From NCBI RefSeq assembly GCF_036373705.1, contig NC_089855.1:9095719-9159718 (forward strand): DNA of 64,000 nt. The letters are read 5' to 3'. Numbering within the stretch: the first letter of the stretch is position 1; each line of letters starts with the position of its first letter. Under the pieces are notes generated by a model that saw only the letters and a list, made by a program, of their open reading frames with translations, made no database searches and was not told the origin of the DNA. This DNA is from Amia ocellicauda (lineage: Eukaryota > Chordata > Actinopteri > Amiiformes > Amiidae). This document shows, in pieces, positions 14,253 to 51,641 of the stretch. Both the position numbers and the translations under genes were made by a program.

Positions 14253-14542
14253 TAGGCATGATCGTAACTGTACTCCGGGGGAAGTGTCTTCACGCAGACG
14301 TGTGTCAACAAGACTGTGATTACAGCGACACGGCAAAGCGGCTCCATTACTTACGTCATCGTCCAGAACACACCGAAGGTAGGCGAATCCGACGTCCAGT
14401 CCGAATTGAGAGGGGGTCCGAAGTGCGGTCCGAATTGACGTGGGGGGGGGTCCGAAGTGCGGTCCGGATCGAGGCGGCTCTGCTCGTGCGCTCCCGCGGC
14501 GCGAGGACTGTGACCCGGGTAGGTCGGTCTCGAGGCGGGGGA

Positions 14543-15042
14543 ACCCTGAGCACTAAACACTGAGCCCTGAGCACTAAACACTGAGCACTGAACACTGAGC
14601 CCTGAGCACTGAGCACTAAACACTGAGCCCTGAGCACTAAACACTGAGCACTGAACACTGAGCCCTGAGCACTGAGCACTAAACACTGAGCCCTGAGCAC
14701 TGAGCCCTGAGCACTGAGCACTAAACACTGAGCCCTGAGCACTAAACACTGAGCACTGAACACTGAGCCCTGAGCACTAAACACTGAACCCTGAGCACTA
14801 AACACTGAGCACTGAACACTGAGCCCTGAGCACTAAACACTGAGCCCTGAGCACTAAACACTGAGCCCTGAACACTGAACCCTGAGCACTAAACACTGAG
14901 CCCTGAGCACTGAGCACTAAACGCTGAACCCTGAGCACTGAGCCCTGAGCACTGAACCCTGAGCACTAAGCACTGAGCACTGAACCCTGAGCACTGAGCA
15001 CTAAGCACTGAGCACTAAGCACTGAGCACTAAACACTGAGCC
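14543..15042. repeat. Heptamer tandem array (CACTGAG and variants)
   Basis: About 500 bp built from roughly 70 head-to-tail 7-mers of four main types: CACTGAG, CCCTGAG, CACTAAA and CACTGAA, arranged in irregular higher-order blocks. Because 7 is not a multiple of 3, all frames cycle through the same short peptide, which creates long repetitive ORFs on the minus strand that are not genes. There is no spacer-repeat structure, so it is not a CRISPR array. Confidence 0.9.
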
Positions 15043-15587
15043 CGTCCGCTCTTCTCGCACTGCGGGTCCGTGTCGCAGCCGACGGGCGCTACTTCTCTCT
15101 GCGCTCAGCGGCGACTCCGCGCTGCTCTGCGGTGGGAGGGATGTGTCCGTGTGGGAGGAGCGGACACAGAGCGGCGGTGTGGCGCCACCTTCCGTGCAGG
15201 CTGCTGTGCAGGGCTGTTCAGTGTGTTCACTGAGAGCATTGCCGTGTTGGACAGTTTGAAGCACAGCGGTGTTTCCATTGCATGGCGAGTTACAAGTGTT
15301 GAGCTTCTTTGTGCGTCACCTTTCAATCAAGACACGGCGGGGAAAGTGGGCAGCTGAGGTTGTGTGTTTAATCCCTGCATGGCGACAGGTGCTTTCAGGA
15401 CTGACAATAGGAGGGACGGTCCCACCAGGCAGCTGTGATCCTACAAATACAGTCAACTGAGCTCTACTCGTTTCTTTTTCGTGTTCTCTAATCTCAGAAA
15501 GAAGGGAGAACAAAAGTAGAATTTGCAAAGGGGTTTCTGTTTAAAAATAGTATAACTGGACATGAGTTAATTATTACTCAATTTAGT

Positions 15588-15783
15588 AGTCTTAGCAGAC
15601 ACCCTTATCCAGGCTGGCTTACAATACATCACATTATATATTTTACCCATTTACACAGCTGGGCATTTTACTGGAGCAATCTAGTTAAAGTAACTTGCTC
15701 TAGGGTACAACAGCAGTGCCCCCCACCTGGGACTGAACCACAACCCTCCACACCAGTCCAGAGCTCTTATCACTAGAGGAAGC
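15588..15783 (-). mobile_element. tRNA-derived SINE, antisense copy
   Basis: Read on the minus strand, this begins with a tRNA-like head (an ordered A-box region, then a degenerate B box around GGTTCAGTCCC) followed by a body with CACTGCTGTTGTACCCTAGAG and a tail resembling CCTGGATAAGGGTGTCTGCT. The same body occurs on the plus strand at 59,295-59,455 and the tail alone at 57,550-57,605, so at least three related copies are in this window. Confidence 0.65.
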
Positions 15784-17175
15784 CAGGGCCCGTCCTCTAC
15801 GCACAGAACTGCTCAGATTGTATCTTTAGTTATATAGTAGCTGGGCTCACTATCTACCTTGTGCCACATGATCCCCCTAACTCTGCTCTCTCACAGGATT
15901 TCCTGCCCTTCGTGAAGCAAGTCCCACGTCCTCACAAGACTCCTTTCGAAACGCATGCATCCACATGACCACAACCGAGAATGGAAGCACCAGTAATGCA
16001 GAGGAACCCCCGTTCTTGCCCACTCTGTGCTCACTGTGTTATACGCAGTAGCTGTGACATGTTGTCCCCTACAATACGCCCCTGTCCCCCATCACACTGT
16101 CCTGCCCGCTACCACACATCTCTGCCCCTGACACACAGCTGGACATTTTCTGTGGACAGAGGGGAAGGCCAATGACTTTTGTAAACAATTGGTTTGGGCA
16201 CTTTTTTGTGTCGATTCTCCGTCCCGTGTGTGAATCGACGTCTGCTCACCCTGGCCGTCCCGGTAAAAGCCTGACACAGTCTCTCTGCCTGACCCCTGTC
16301 TCTGAAGTCTTGGTGTGCAGCCTACGGCCCTTGTGAGGCTAACATGAGAGCTTGTGTTGCAAAGTGGAATTTGTAATTGGATTTTGTGAGTAAACAACCC
16401 CATCTCCACCCATCCACGTCCGCTTGACAGACTACGAACACCTGCTTCTAATGCACTCCTCTTGCATTCCCATACAATTTAATTTGAACAAATGCTGGCT
16501 TTCTTGTTTCGAATCCAGAAACTGCAGGCTGTATGAAGTTTGTTCTAGAAGATCAGTATCGTTTATTAAAATATGCAACTCTGACAAAACAGCTTAAAGG
16601 TAACAGATCGAGGTTTTTCTTTTTAAATGACATGTATATATTATTTTGCTATTGCCCACATGAACAGGTTTTTCAGTCATTCAATGTCTCCACACATGAG
16701 TTAAATAAGAGAAAATGGGTACATTACAGATGTGTAAACAATGAGCAACAACACAGCCCTCTGTGTGTCAGTGTCAAGTGCCGGTAACTGCACAGTAGAG
16801 CACTGTGTGGCCAGGGGAGGGTCACGGAAACATCCGAGCCAGAGCATTTTGAAAGCAGAATACAGGAACTTATGCAACACAGGAAAGTTTAATTCATGGA
16901 AAAATACCATTAGAAAACTGCCTAGGAAGACCTTATGAATACAAAATAACTGATTGGAATACAGATCTGGAATCTAGTTTCTAAATAATTCACACGTTTT
17001 ACTGTAAAATACAATTATAAGTATATGTGCACTCTGTAAAAAGGTATGTTTGTATTCAGTATGTTAATATAAATACATCCTAGTCACACACAAAAGAGCC
17101 GATAACAACAAAAATAAAACTCCATTTGATCCAGATCTCCTCGGCCCGAACAAGAGGAGACCCGGGCCGGTTACG
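15784..17175. other. Intergenic DNA and presumed chd1l 3' UTR
   Basis: No gene is visible. The part just below 17,176 should hold the chd1l 3' UTR. I did not find a well-placed canonical AATAAA on the minus strand close to the stop codon. Confidence 0.4.
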
Positions 17176-32532
<15,357 letters not shown>

Positions 32533-32640
32533 GGCTGCTGTTTCCCGCCGGGACGGGGCTCTCACACTGGCGCGCTGTCTGCGCTTCCGGGATAAGACCA
32601 GCAGCGCCGCGCCGGCAGGCCGCTAGATGGCGCCAGAGAC
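32533..32640 (-). promoter_or_regulatory. chd1l: chd1l promoter/5' UTR, CpG-rich with ETS and YY1 motifs
   Basis: Immediately upstream of the ATG the sequence is GC- and CpG-rich with no TATA box. On the minus strand CCGGAAGC (about 32,583-32,590) is a strong ETS-family site. CGCCATCT (about 32,615-32,622) matches the YY1 core, typical of broad housekeeping promoters. Element B begins only about 160 bp upstream of the start codon, so the promoter is short or partly overlaps transposon DNA. Confidence 0.5.
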
Positions 32641-32694
32641 CCGCCTGTGCTGCACTGTGTCCTGAAGTGCCGCTCTGACTGACTTGCGTCCATA

Positions 32695-33461
32695 TACACC
32701 GACCAGCCATAACAGTATGAGCACTGACAGGTGAAGTGAATAACACTGATAATCTCATTATCATGGCACCTGTCAGTGGGTGGGATATATTAGGCAGCAA
32801 GTGAACATTTTGTCCTCAAAGTTGATGTGTTAGAAGCAGGACAAATGGGCAGCGTAAGGATCTGAGCGACTTTGACTTTGACTTTGACCTATCAAAAGTG
32901 GTCCAAGGAAGGAAAAGCGGTGAACCGGCGACAGGGTCATGGGCGGCCAAGACTCACTGATGCACGTGGGGAGCGAAGGCTGGCCCGCGTGGTCCGATCC
33001 AACAGACGAGCTACTGTAGCTCAAATTGCTAAAAAAGTGAATGCTGGTTCTGATAGAAAGGTGTCCGAACACACAGTGCATCGCAGTTTGTTGCGTATGG
33101 GGCTGCGTAGCCGCAGACCAGTCAGGGTGCCCATGCTGACCTGTCCACTGCCGAAAGCGCCTACAATGGGTCTGCTGCTACCTGCTACAATCACGAGTTC
33201 AAGGTGTTGACTTGGCCTCCGAATTCCCCAGATCTCAATCCAATCGAGCATCCATGGGATGTGCTGGACAAACAAGTCCGATCCATGGAGGCCCCACCTC
33301 GCAACTTACAGGACTTAAAGGATCTGCTGCTAACGTCTTGGTGCCAGATACCACAGCACACCTTCAGAGGTCTAGTGGAGTCCATGCCTCGATGGGTCAG
33401 GGCTGTTTTGGCAGCAAAAGGGGGACCTACACAATATTATGCAGGTGGTCATAATGTTATG
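32695..33461 (+). mobile_element. Internally deleted Tc1/mariner element B upstream of chd1l
   Basis: Same family as element A but on the plus strand. The left end is TACACCGACCAGCCATAACA. The right end stops at TCATAATGTTATG, lacking the outermost bases of the inverted repeat. It carries the same internal deletion junction as A plus a second deletion that removes the N-terminal transposase sequence (the frame resumes near [14 protein letters not shown]). The C-terminal frame [17 protein letters not shown] to AKGGPTQYY is present. Inactive. Confidence 0.9.
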
Positions 33462-34467
33462 TATGTCGTGTTTTTTACATTGTTTAAAAGCGTATTGATC
33501 ATATATCAGACTGTTTCATTAACCAAATACTGGTGGTAATTTATTAACTATTGTAGAGTGGAATACACTTGTCTCCCCCACAGAAATATCAAGGTCTAAG
33601 ATGATCTGGAGAAAAGCATGGTAAAATGCAGTGTGGACAGGTGTGCTGTGGTAACACAGTAGCATGCAGTGTTGTGTGTTTGGAGTGATTTATATTATAT
33701 ACAACAAAAACAATTATCTCAAATACCTTTATTTGTATTGATGATTTATTGATAATATAACCGTCAGATACAGGACTGTTCAGACTGGACAGCGACAGTA
33801 ATGGAAGCTAAGCCATGCACTCTGGCGAAGCAGAGGCCTGAGTGCTTTAATTATAATACAGTCTATGTTGTATTACAGTAATATACTCTACAGAATTGCA
33901 CAGTACAGTGCAATGTATTGTAGTATAATAATGTGCATCACAATGCAGTGCAGCCTGTTATAGTGCAATTGTCACAGTTCACCACACATCCCCAGTTCCC
34001 CACTAGATGTCACTTCTCCCAGATCCTTTCATTCTATCATTCAATTAACATTCCTGAAAACCTTGTGCACTTCACCCTCTGCTCCCATTCGCCCTGCACC
34101 TCCCAAACCTGTTCTTTGCTTCCCTCTGGTCCTCATATAAACCATTCACAAGTTGTGAAGTTTTGTTAGCGTAAACTACATTTCTGAGCTGTTGCCCTGG
34201 GCCTTGTTTAACTGTGTATCTACTGTGTATCTACTGTGTATCTACTGTGTATCTACTGTATCCTTGACCTCCCAACCACGACTTTGCTCTGCCTTGATTG
34301 TACTGTCCTGCTGGAATCCAACCCCCGCCTGTCTTGACGATCCCACCAGCACCGCAACTAGGTTCCCCTGTTCCCGTGCCCATGGTACATTACAGCAATA
34401 GAGTAATACAGCACAGAGTAGTACAAAACAGTAGAGCAAAGTCAATGGGTGGAAAAGCTATTGTAAG
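33462..34467. other. Intergenic DNA with a short tandem repeat
   Basis: AT-rich, with no gene. At about 34,206-34,261 a 12-bp unit (CTACTGTGTATC) repeats four to five times. A GTA/CAGTA-rich stretch lies near 33,840-33,945. Confidence 0.5.
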
Positions 34468-34942
34468 GCATCAAGACTTCAAGAAAGATATCGCTGCTCT
34501 AGAGGCAGTTCAGAGGAGAGCAACCAGACTTATTCCAGGTCTGAAGGGAAAGTCCTACTGAGAGACTGAGGAACTGAACCTTCTCACCCTGGAACAGAGG
34601 AGACTACGTGGGGACTTGATTCAAGTCTTCAAAATCATGAAAGGCATCGACCACATCAAACCAGAGGAGCTTTTCCAGATCAGCAGGGACACACGCACCC
34701 GGGGACACAAATGGAAATTGGGCTTCAAGGCATTCAAGACAGAAAACAGGAGACACTTCTTCACACAGAGAGGCGTCACAATCTGAACAAACTCCCCAGC
34801 GATGTGGCTGAAGAGACAATTTGGGAACATTCAAAAACAGACTGGATAGGATCCTTGGATCAGTAAATTAATGGCCACCAAACGTGCATGATGGGTCAAA
34901 TGGCCTCCTCTTGTTTGTAATTTTTGTTCATATGTTCTTAAG
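34468..34942 (+). mobile_element. CR1/L2-type LINE 3' fragment
   Basis: The plus strand encodes, with stops and frameshifts, the C-terminal end of a non-LTR reverse transcriptase: LEAVQRRATRLIPGLKGKSY, then LTLEQRRLRGDLIQVFKIMK, then a TRGHKWKL motif and NKLPSDVAEETIW. It is 5'-truncated, as usual for LINEs. Related fragments lie at 44,850-45,085 and 51,351-51,442. Confidence 0.8.
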
Positions 34943-35712
34943 TATTTCACCAAAGATCTCACTGTGCAATACTATGGATACATTTTGACTGTCCCCTACC
35001 ACACTCTTTGGTCCCCATATTACACTTTTACTGCTCTATGGCATTTCTTTGTCCAATATGACACATTTTTGACATTTTATTAGTTGCATTTGACACTTAT
35101 AAGTCCTGTGTGGTGCATGTGATGACATGTTCTCCTATTACACACTTGGTTGTCCTGTTCCAGTTTGTCTTTTGTCTGTTCCTTATTGGGCTCGTAATAA
35201 TAGAAATATAATGTAAAGATTACACACACATTCGTCAGCTGGAGGTCCAGCAATGGCTTTTCTAACCCACAGGACCCTCCTGCAGCCAGTTCGCCCCGGT
35301 GCATGGCGTGTCAGCTGGCACACAGCTAGCAGAGTTAGTGTGAAGGCAGGAAGCCGTTGCCAGCTGCCAAGTCCTCCTCTGGAGGCGGAGGGTTATTGTT
35401 TTATCACCCACATGTGAAAACAACAGAACGATACTTACTGTGATTATGATTAAGATAAAAACATTTAAGAGGCTAAAAATATGATATAGTTATAATTGGC
35501 TTTCTCCACATGCCGCCCGCCCCCGCGACATGACTCTCATCAGCCTCTCATTTGTCGCTTTGCTGGTATTGTGCAGGGAAATGGAAAGTGAAATGTGTAA
35601 CTGTTTGCAGCTGCACGGAGACGGTGCCAGTAGTTTCTGCGCTGCAGCAGCCAATGAACTGAGGCTGTAGAAAACTCTTTACAATGCAATTTCATCTGTA
35701 ATAATTGTTAAT
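34943..35712. other. Intergenic DNA, nothing recognised
   Basis: Unique-looking AT-rich sequence without a credible ORF. Confidence 0.4.
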
Positions 35713-36012
35713 GGTGCGGTGGTTAGCACTGCTCACAGCTCCAGGGTCCTGGGTTTGAGTGTTGGCTTGGGGGCCTGTCTGTGTGGAGTTTGCATGTTCT
35801 CCCCATGTGCGTGCGGGTTTTCTCTGGGCACTCCGGTTTCGTCCCACTGTCCAAAGACATGGAAGTTAGATTTAATTGCCCTGTATGTGTGTGTGAGTGT
35901 GGAGTGTGAATACTGGGGTCCTGTCCTGGGTGTATTCCTGCATTGTGCCCTATGCCTGCTGGGATTGGCTCCAGCTTCCCTGTGACCCTCACCAGGAGAA
36001 GTGGTTTTGAAA
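35713..36012 (+). mobile_element. tRNA-derived SINE (DANA/Mermaid-like V-SINE)
   Basis: The head GGTGCGGTGGTTAGCACTGC plus a B-box-like GGGTTTGAGT is followed by the typical core: GGAGTTTGCATGTTCTCCCC, then CTCCGGTTTCGTCCCACTGT and CCAAAGACATG. The core is well known from fish and amphibian V-SINEs. Orientation is plus. The Val/Cys-rich ORF across it is not a gene. Confidence 0.75.
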
Positions 36013-36912
36013 ATGTGTGGTTAATTGTTAATATGTTGATGTAATGGTCTAGTTCCTGCTGAAATAAACAATCCATCTCAGTCAGTATTGCTGTGGTTTG
36101 ACATGTAGGCATTAGTGCCCCCTAGCAGCAGGGCAAGAGTTCACTGTGGACCGGGGGGGGGGGCTGAGTCCCTGCACTGGGAACCAGTAAGAGCTCGGTG
36201 CACAGAGGGAGCAACGACCACATGTCATCTTGTCACCAGCGTGAGCGGTGCTGACTGTCTTACTGTACGTTTCTTTTCAGGACTCCTCTGTCTGGCTGCT
36301 GGCAGGAGTTATTCTAAACCACAGCGCCGCCCGCTGGACCACAGTGTGGAGACGCCCAGCAAAGCCATGTAATGCCTATTGAAATCACCTAAAACTATGG
36401 TAAAAACACAGTAAAAACCACGTGCAGCGTGCAGACATTAATAGATAGGAATACAAAGGACACATGCATACATTTGTATTTATTTTTTTATTCTTATTTA
36501 AACAAGATCTGCTCCATATTACTTTTAAGATAAATATTTACATTTTCCAATTCATACAAAAAAAAACTGACAACATTACCCCAGTCTTGTTTGGGGGAGA
36601 GAAGGTGTGTATGTGTAAAGTTTGGAAGGACACACACACACACACGCTTATACAGTATATCAACATAAATTACCGGACAGCCCCCATCACTGTCTGCCCA
36701 TGTGTCTCGTGATTCACTGGCAGTGTAGTGTGTGAGTCCAGACAACACCCCAGAGTGACTGAACTGCCAGCAGGGCCCCCAGGCAGGGCAACAAACCCAC
36801 TGTGCAGAAAGACCGGTCTGCTGACCTGGTGGGATTGTGTTCTGTTGCCCCAATACTGTTGTTAAAAAAGAGTATTATATTATATCCCATTATATGTGTG
36901 TGTGTGGATATA
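36013..36912. other. Intergenic DNA, nothing recognised
   Basis: About 0.9 kb with a short CA tract near 36,632 and AT-rich sequence. No supported gene. Confidence 0.4.
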
Positions 36913-38136
36913 TACACTCACCTAAAGGATTATTAGGAACACCATACTAATACTGTGTTTGACCCCCTTTCGCCTTCAGAACTGCCTTAATTCTACGTGG
37001 CATTGATTCAACAAGGTGCTGAAAGCATTCTTTAGAAATGTTGGCCCATATTGATAGGATAGCATCTTGCAGTTGATGGAGATTTGTGGGATGCACATCC
37101 AGGGCACGAAGCTCCCGTTCCACCACATCCCAAAGATGCTCTATTGGGTTGAGATCTGGTGACTGTGGGGGCCAGTTTAGTACAGTGAACTCATTGTCAT
37201 GTTCAAGAAACCAATTTGAAATGATTCGACCTTTGTGACATGGTGCATTATCCTGCTGGAAGTAGCCATCAGAGGATGGGTACATGGTGGTCATAAAGGG
37301 ATGGACATGGTCAGAAACAATGCTCAGGTAGGCCATGGCATTTAAACGATGCCCAATTGGCACTAAGGGGCCTAAAGTGTGCCAAGAAAACATCCCCCAC
37401 ACCATTACACCACCACCACCAGCCTGCACAGTGGTAACAAGGCATGATGGATCCATGTTCTCATTCTGTTTACGCCAAATTCTGACTCTACCATCTGAAT
37501 GTCTCAACAGAAATCGAGACTCATCAGACCAGGCAACATTTTTCCAGTCTTCAACTGTCCAATTTTGGTGAGCTTGTGCAAATTGTAGCCTCTTTTTCCT
37601 ATTTGTAGTGGAGATGAGTGGTACCCGGTGGGGTCTTCTGCTGTTGTAGCCCATCCGCCTCAAGGTTGTACGTGTTGTGGCTTCACAAATGCTTTGCTGC
37701 ATACCTCGGTTGTAACGAGTGGTTATTTCAGTCAAAGTTGCTCTTCTATCAGCTTGAATCAGTCGGCCCATTCTCCTCTGACCTCTAGCATCAACAAGGC
37801 ATTTTCGCCCACAGGACTGCCGCATACTGGATGTTTTTCCCTTTTCACACCATTCTTTGTAAACCCTAGAAATGGTTGTGCGTGAAAATCCCAGTAACTG
37901 AGCAGATTGTGAAATACTCAGACCGGCCCGTCTGGCACCAACAACCATGCCACGCTCAAAATTGCTTAAATCACCTTTCTTTCCCATTCAACATTCGGTT
38001 TGGAGTTCAGGAGATTGTCTTGACCAGGACCACACCCCTAAATGCATTGAAGCAACTGCCATGTGATTGGTTGGTTAGATAATTGCATTAATGAGAAATT
38101 GAACAGGTGTTCCTAATAATCCTTTAGGTGAGTGTA
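36913..38136 (-). mobile_element. Tc1/mariner (DD36E) transposon, copy 1, structurally intact
   Basis: About 1.22 kb with inverted ends TACACTCACCTAAAGGATTA and complement, flanked by TA. It contains an uninterrupted 346-aa transposase on the minus strand. The copy at 41,330-42,554 is almost identical. Spacing of the catalytic residues points to the DD36E branch of Tc1/mariner. Confidence 0.93.
36947..37987 (-). CDS. Intact Tc1/mariner transposase (DD36E)
   Basis: 346 aa, starting MGKKGDLSNFERGMVVGARR. Residues about 10-115 form paired helix-turn-helix DNA-binding units (ISQSAQLLGFSRTTISRVYK) with a GRK/RGQRR basic patch. The catalytic domain has D155 (WSDESR), D246 (QQDNAPCH) and E283 ([11 protein letters not shown]), with 36 residues between D246 and E283. 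The C terminus is AVLKAKGGQTQY. No stop or frameshift interrupts it, so it could encode an active enzyme that cuts and inserts the element at TA sites. Function and expression are untested. Confidence 0.9.
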   Translation of the reverse strand: MGKKGDLSNFERGMVVGARRAGLSISQSAQLLGFSRTTISRVYKEWCEKGKTSSMRQSCGRKCLVDARGQRRMGRLIQADRRATLTEITTRYNRGMQQSICEATTRTTLRRMGYNSRRPHRVPLISTTNRKKRLQFAQAHQNWTVEDWKNVAWSDESRFLLRHSDGRVRIWRKQNENMDPSCLVTTVQAGGGGVMVWGMFSWHTLGPLVPIGHRLNAMAYLSIVSDHVHPFMTTMYPSSDGYFQQDNAPCHKGRIISNWFLEHDNEFTVLNWPPQSPDLNPIEHLWDVVERELRALDVHPTNLHQLQDAILSIWANISKECFQHLVESMPRRIKAVLKAKGGQTQY

Positions 38137-38146
38137 TATTTATATA

Positions 38147-38857
38147 TACAGTTAGGTCCATAAATATTTGTATGCCACCACAATAGATTTGAAAGGAAAC
38201 AATCAAGATGTGCTTTAAGTGTAGACTTTCATCTTTAATTTGAGGGTAGTTACATCCAAATTGGGTGAACGGTGTAGGAATTACACCTGTTTTTATATGT
38301 GGTCCCCACTATTTTAGGGGCTCAAAAGAAATTGGACAAACTAACATAATCATGAATTAAATTGTGAGTTTCAATACTTGGTTGCAAATCCTTTGCAGTC
38401 AATGACTGCCTGAAGTCTGGAACCCATAGACATCAGCAGATGTTGAGTTTCTTCCCTGGTGATGCTCTGCCAGGCCTGCACTGCAGCTGACTTTAGTTCC
38501 TGCTTGTTCTTGGGGCGTTTTGCCTTCAGTTTTGCCTTAGAAATCAAAACAAACCAATCAGAGAGAGAGCAAAAATCAACTATTTGGTATATTCTTAAAA
38601 AGAAAGAACGCACAGGTGAGCTCAGGAACACCAAAAGGCCACGGAAAACAACTGTGGTGGATGACAGAAGAATTCTTTCCCTGGTGAAGAAAAACCCAAA
38701 TGGTAGCTACAAATGGGTGTAGCTATCCTCAAATTAAAGATGAAAATCTACACTTAAAGCATATCTTGATTGTTTCCTTTCAAATTCATTGTGATGGCTA
38801 CAGAGCCAAAATGATGACAATTGTGTCACTGTCCAAATATTTATGGACCTAACTGTA
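38147..38857. mobile_element. Rearranged Tc1 remnant with an inverted centre
   Basis: Inverted ends TACAGTTAGGTCCATAAATA and complement bound about 710 bp, starting only 10 bp after the DD36E element ends. The left half encodes on the minus strand the transposase C terminus (SAAVQAWQSITREETQHLLM to CKGFATKY, 38,371-38,540). The right half encodes on the plus strand an N-terminal helix-turn-helix piece (RPRKTTVVDDRRILSLVKKN, about 38,560-38,722). In an ordinary copy both would read the same way, so the centre is inverted and the catalytic region is gone. Confidence 0.85.
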
Positions 38858-39371
38858 TATGCATATATTGACCCCCATAGATAAACACACATGCACAATT
38901 TGTACAGTATAACAATTAAATATCAGTGTTAGAGGCACTTCTTTTTCTTGAAATAAAGACTGACTGATGCATTATAATTTTCTCACACTTTGCCAAGTCA
39001 ATGTGCTTCATGTCTGTATAAAGGGGGCCAAGATCCCTCAACCAACACAAAAAAGTGACAATTCCAGCAGTTTTTTCTATGCAGTAAATGGATCACATGT
39101 TCTGCTGATGGTTTTGTTTGAGAGATTCCAGCGCCTGTGCCACAGCACGGCCTGTATTGTGTCCCACACACCAGTAACACTGCGGACGAAGCGGAGAGCT
39201 CTCAAATCAGCCCTTTACACTCAGCATGGCGTTCTGTCCAAATTGGCCCGAAACAGCAGCCGGACTCTGCTGCCCTGCGTAGCCCTTTCACACACAATAA
39301 CTAAAAGAAACTTCACACAGCTGGGGGGTGAGGCCTGTGGTGCCAAACCTGGGGGGCCAGCGCCCTCCCCC
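38858..39371. other. Presumed tbx19 3' UTR and flank
   Basis: About 0.5 kb below the tbx19 stop codon with no other gene. I saw no clear canonical AATAAA on the minus strand here. The transposon remnant at 38,147-38,857 may lie in or just beyond the transcript end. Confidence 0.4.
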
Positions 39372-50169
<10,798 letters not shown>

Positions 50170-50580
50170 TGGCTTCCCGGAGAGACAGACAGACAGCCAG
50201 AGAGAGAGAGAGATAACGAGTAGATCAGTAAATAAATACAAAGCTTTGTGATCTGCAAACGTGGACCCGGCTGCAGAAGGTGCCTCTTCCCAAGGGGGCT
50301 GAATGGTCACACCTCTGCGTGTCTGGTGTGTGCCAGGTACCCTCGCTGCTGTGCCACTCGGCTGCTGTGCCACTCGGCCCTGTCGCGCACAAAGCTGCCG
50401 GAGCGAGACACCCAATTACCTGCCTGCTCACGTGGCCTGGAGCTAATTGAGTCATTGGTGGTTTTAATTACCGGAACATACCTTCTGGACAAGTTTCAGA
50501 GCCGGCCGCCTCCGGTTCCCTCGGTCCTCAGCCTAATTAAATATCGCGTTCGGTGCTCTTGTGTAATTGCATGACATTTT
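50170..50580 (-). promoter_or_regulatory. tbx19: Upstream region of tbx19 with homeodomain-type sites
   Basis: Within 400 bp of the start codon are several TAATT cores: GCTAATTGAG near 50,442, TTTTAATTACC near 50,463 and CCTAATTAAAT near 50,532. These are generic homeodomain-binding cores. Pituitary homeodomain factors are known regulators in this lineage, but nothing here identifies the binder. No clear TATA box was found. Confidence 0.3.
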
Positions 50581-51350
50581 CCAGAGAAGCGCTTTATGTC
50601 AGTTGATGTAGGCCTATACCCCCCACCCGCCTCAGTTTAATGGCACAGGTAGATCAGACCAGATGCATAATTTTACTTTATGAAATATAAACTTATTTAA
50701 GCGACGTATGCTCTTTTATAGCATCTCTCTCTCCCTCCCTCTCCCTCCCTCTCTCATGTGGTGTGTTTGTTGCCCCTTTATTTATACGTTGTAATAATAG
50801 CCTATCAAAGGCCTCTTGTGTGCAAGTGTGGTGACCAGCTCTTCCCTCTCAATAGATCTTCACAAGTATCCAATAAATGCAGTATAAGTTTGGCAATCCT
50901 TTCTTATAATCCGCGCTGCGCCTGTACTGAGATTTTTTTTGTCTTTCTCTTAATTGTTCTCAGGACAATTCGTCTGATTGTAGCTAAACAGCACCTGTGG
51001 AAATTCATGGACAGAAATCGTGGTGATTATAACAATATTGTTAAACTGTGCAAATTCCAACTCTACAATAAAAAAAAAGGATTTTAGTTTTTTTTCAAAT
51101 AAATACATAAATAAAACGACAAATACATAAACGAACACGCAAATACATAGGCCGTAACACTTGCTGGCTTTATAATCGTGTTGTCTATTTCAATGTGAAA
51201 CCCAATACATTTTAAAAAACCCATTTCATGCATTAAAGACGTCGCGTATAGGATTCCGCAGAAATGTATCTTAATAAATAATGCAAATCAGGGAAACATA
51301 TTATATTGATAAAACATTTATATTTCGTTATAAAAACATATTGGTAACTC

Positions 51351-51442
51351 AAGCCAAAACCTTGGATCACTTATTATTAATGGACACAAAACGAGCACGA
51401 TGGTCGAATGGCTTCTTCTCAACTGGACACTTTCTTATGATC
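51351..51442 (+). mobile_element. LINE 3'-end scrap
   Basis: The pattern TTAATGGACACAAAACGAGC, then GATGGTCGAATGGCTTC and TTCTTATGATCTTA, matches the 3' end of the LINE copy at 34,860-34,942 with many changes. Confidence 0.6.
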
Positions 51443-51555
51443 TTAAAAGCATCATTTTAAACAGATACCAGCGGAAAACCAACAAACTACATAACGAGCG
51501 CCTGAAGACAGAAAGTCTTATTGATTTGCCCTTGTTCATGTGTAAATAAAACGTA

Positions 51556-51564
51556 TTATTATTA

Positions 51565-51640
<76 letters not shown>

Positions 51641-51641
51641 T
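51556..51641. repeat. Palindromic (TTA)n(TAA)n microsatellite
   Basis: About ten TTA units run directly into about fourteen TAA units, making a near-perfect self-complementary tract of about 70 bp that could extrude as a hairpin. Confidence 0.85.

Larger units (their letters stand above)
13950..15230. promoter_or_regulatory. CpG-rich region, possible promoter
   Basis: CpG density rises clearly against the AT-rich flanks, especially at about 14,040-14,200, 14,340-14,530 and 15,040-15,190. On the minus strand a TGACGTAA (CRE/ATF-like) element sits at about 14,350-14,357; it overlaps a sequence that could also be read as a GTAAGT donor. The region could be the promoter or first exon of the unidentified minus-strand gene to the left, but no exon chain links them. 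The heptamer array interrupts it. Inference only. Confidence 0.3.

Noticed and set aside
14350..14365. GTAAGT donor on the minus strand suggesting a first exon
   Set aside because: The same bases form a TGACGTAA element, and I could not link the putative exon to any downstream acceptor in a consistent frame.
14351..14805. Long repetitive minus-strand ORFs in the heptamer array
   Set aside because: They are products of a 7-bp repeat read in three frames; no splice or start context and no protein-like composition.
14543..15042. CRISPR-like array
   Set aside because: Units are contiguous without unique spacers, and the genome is vertebrate.
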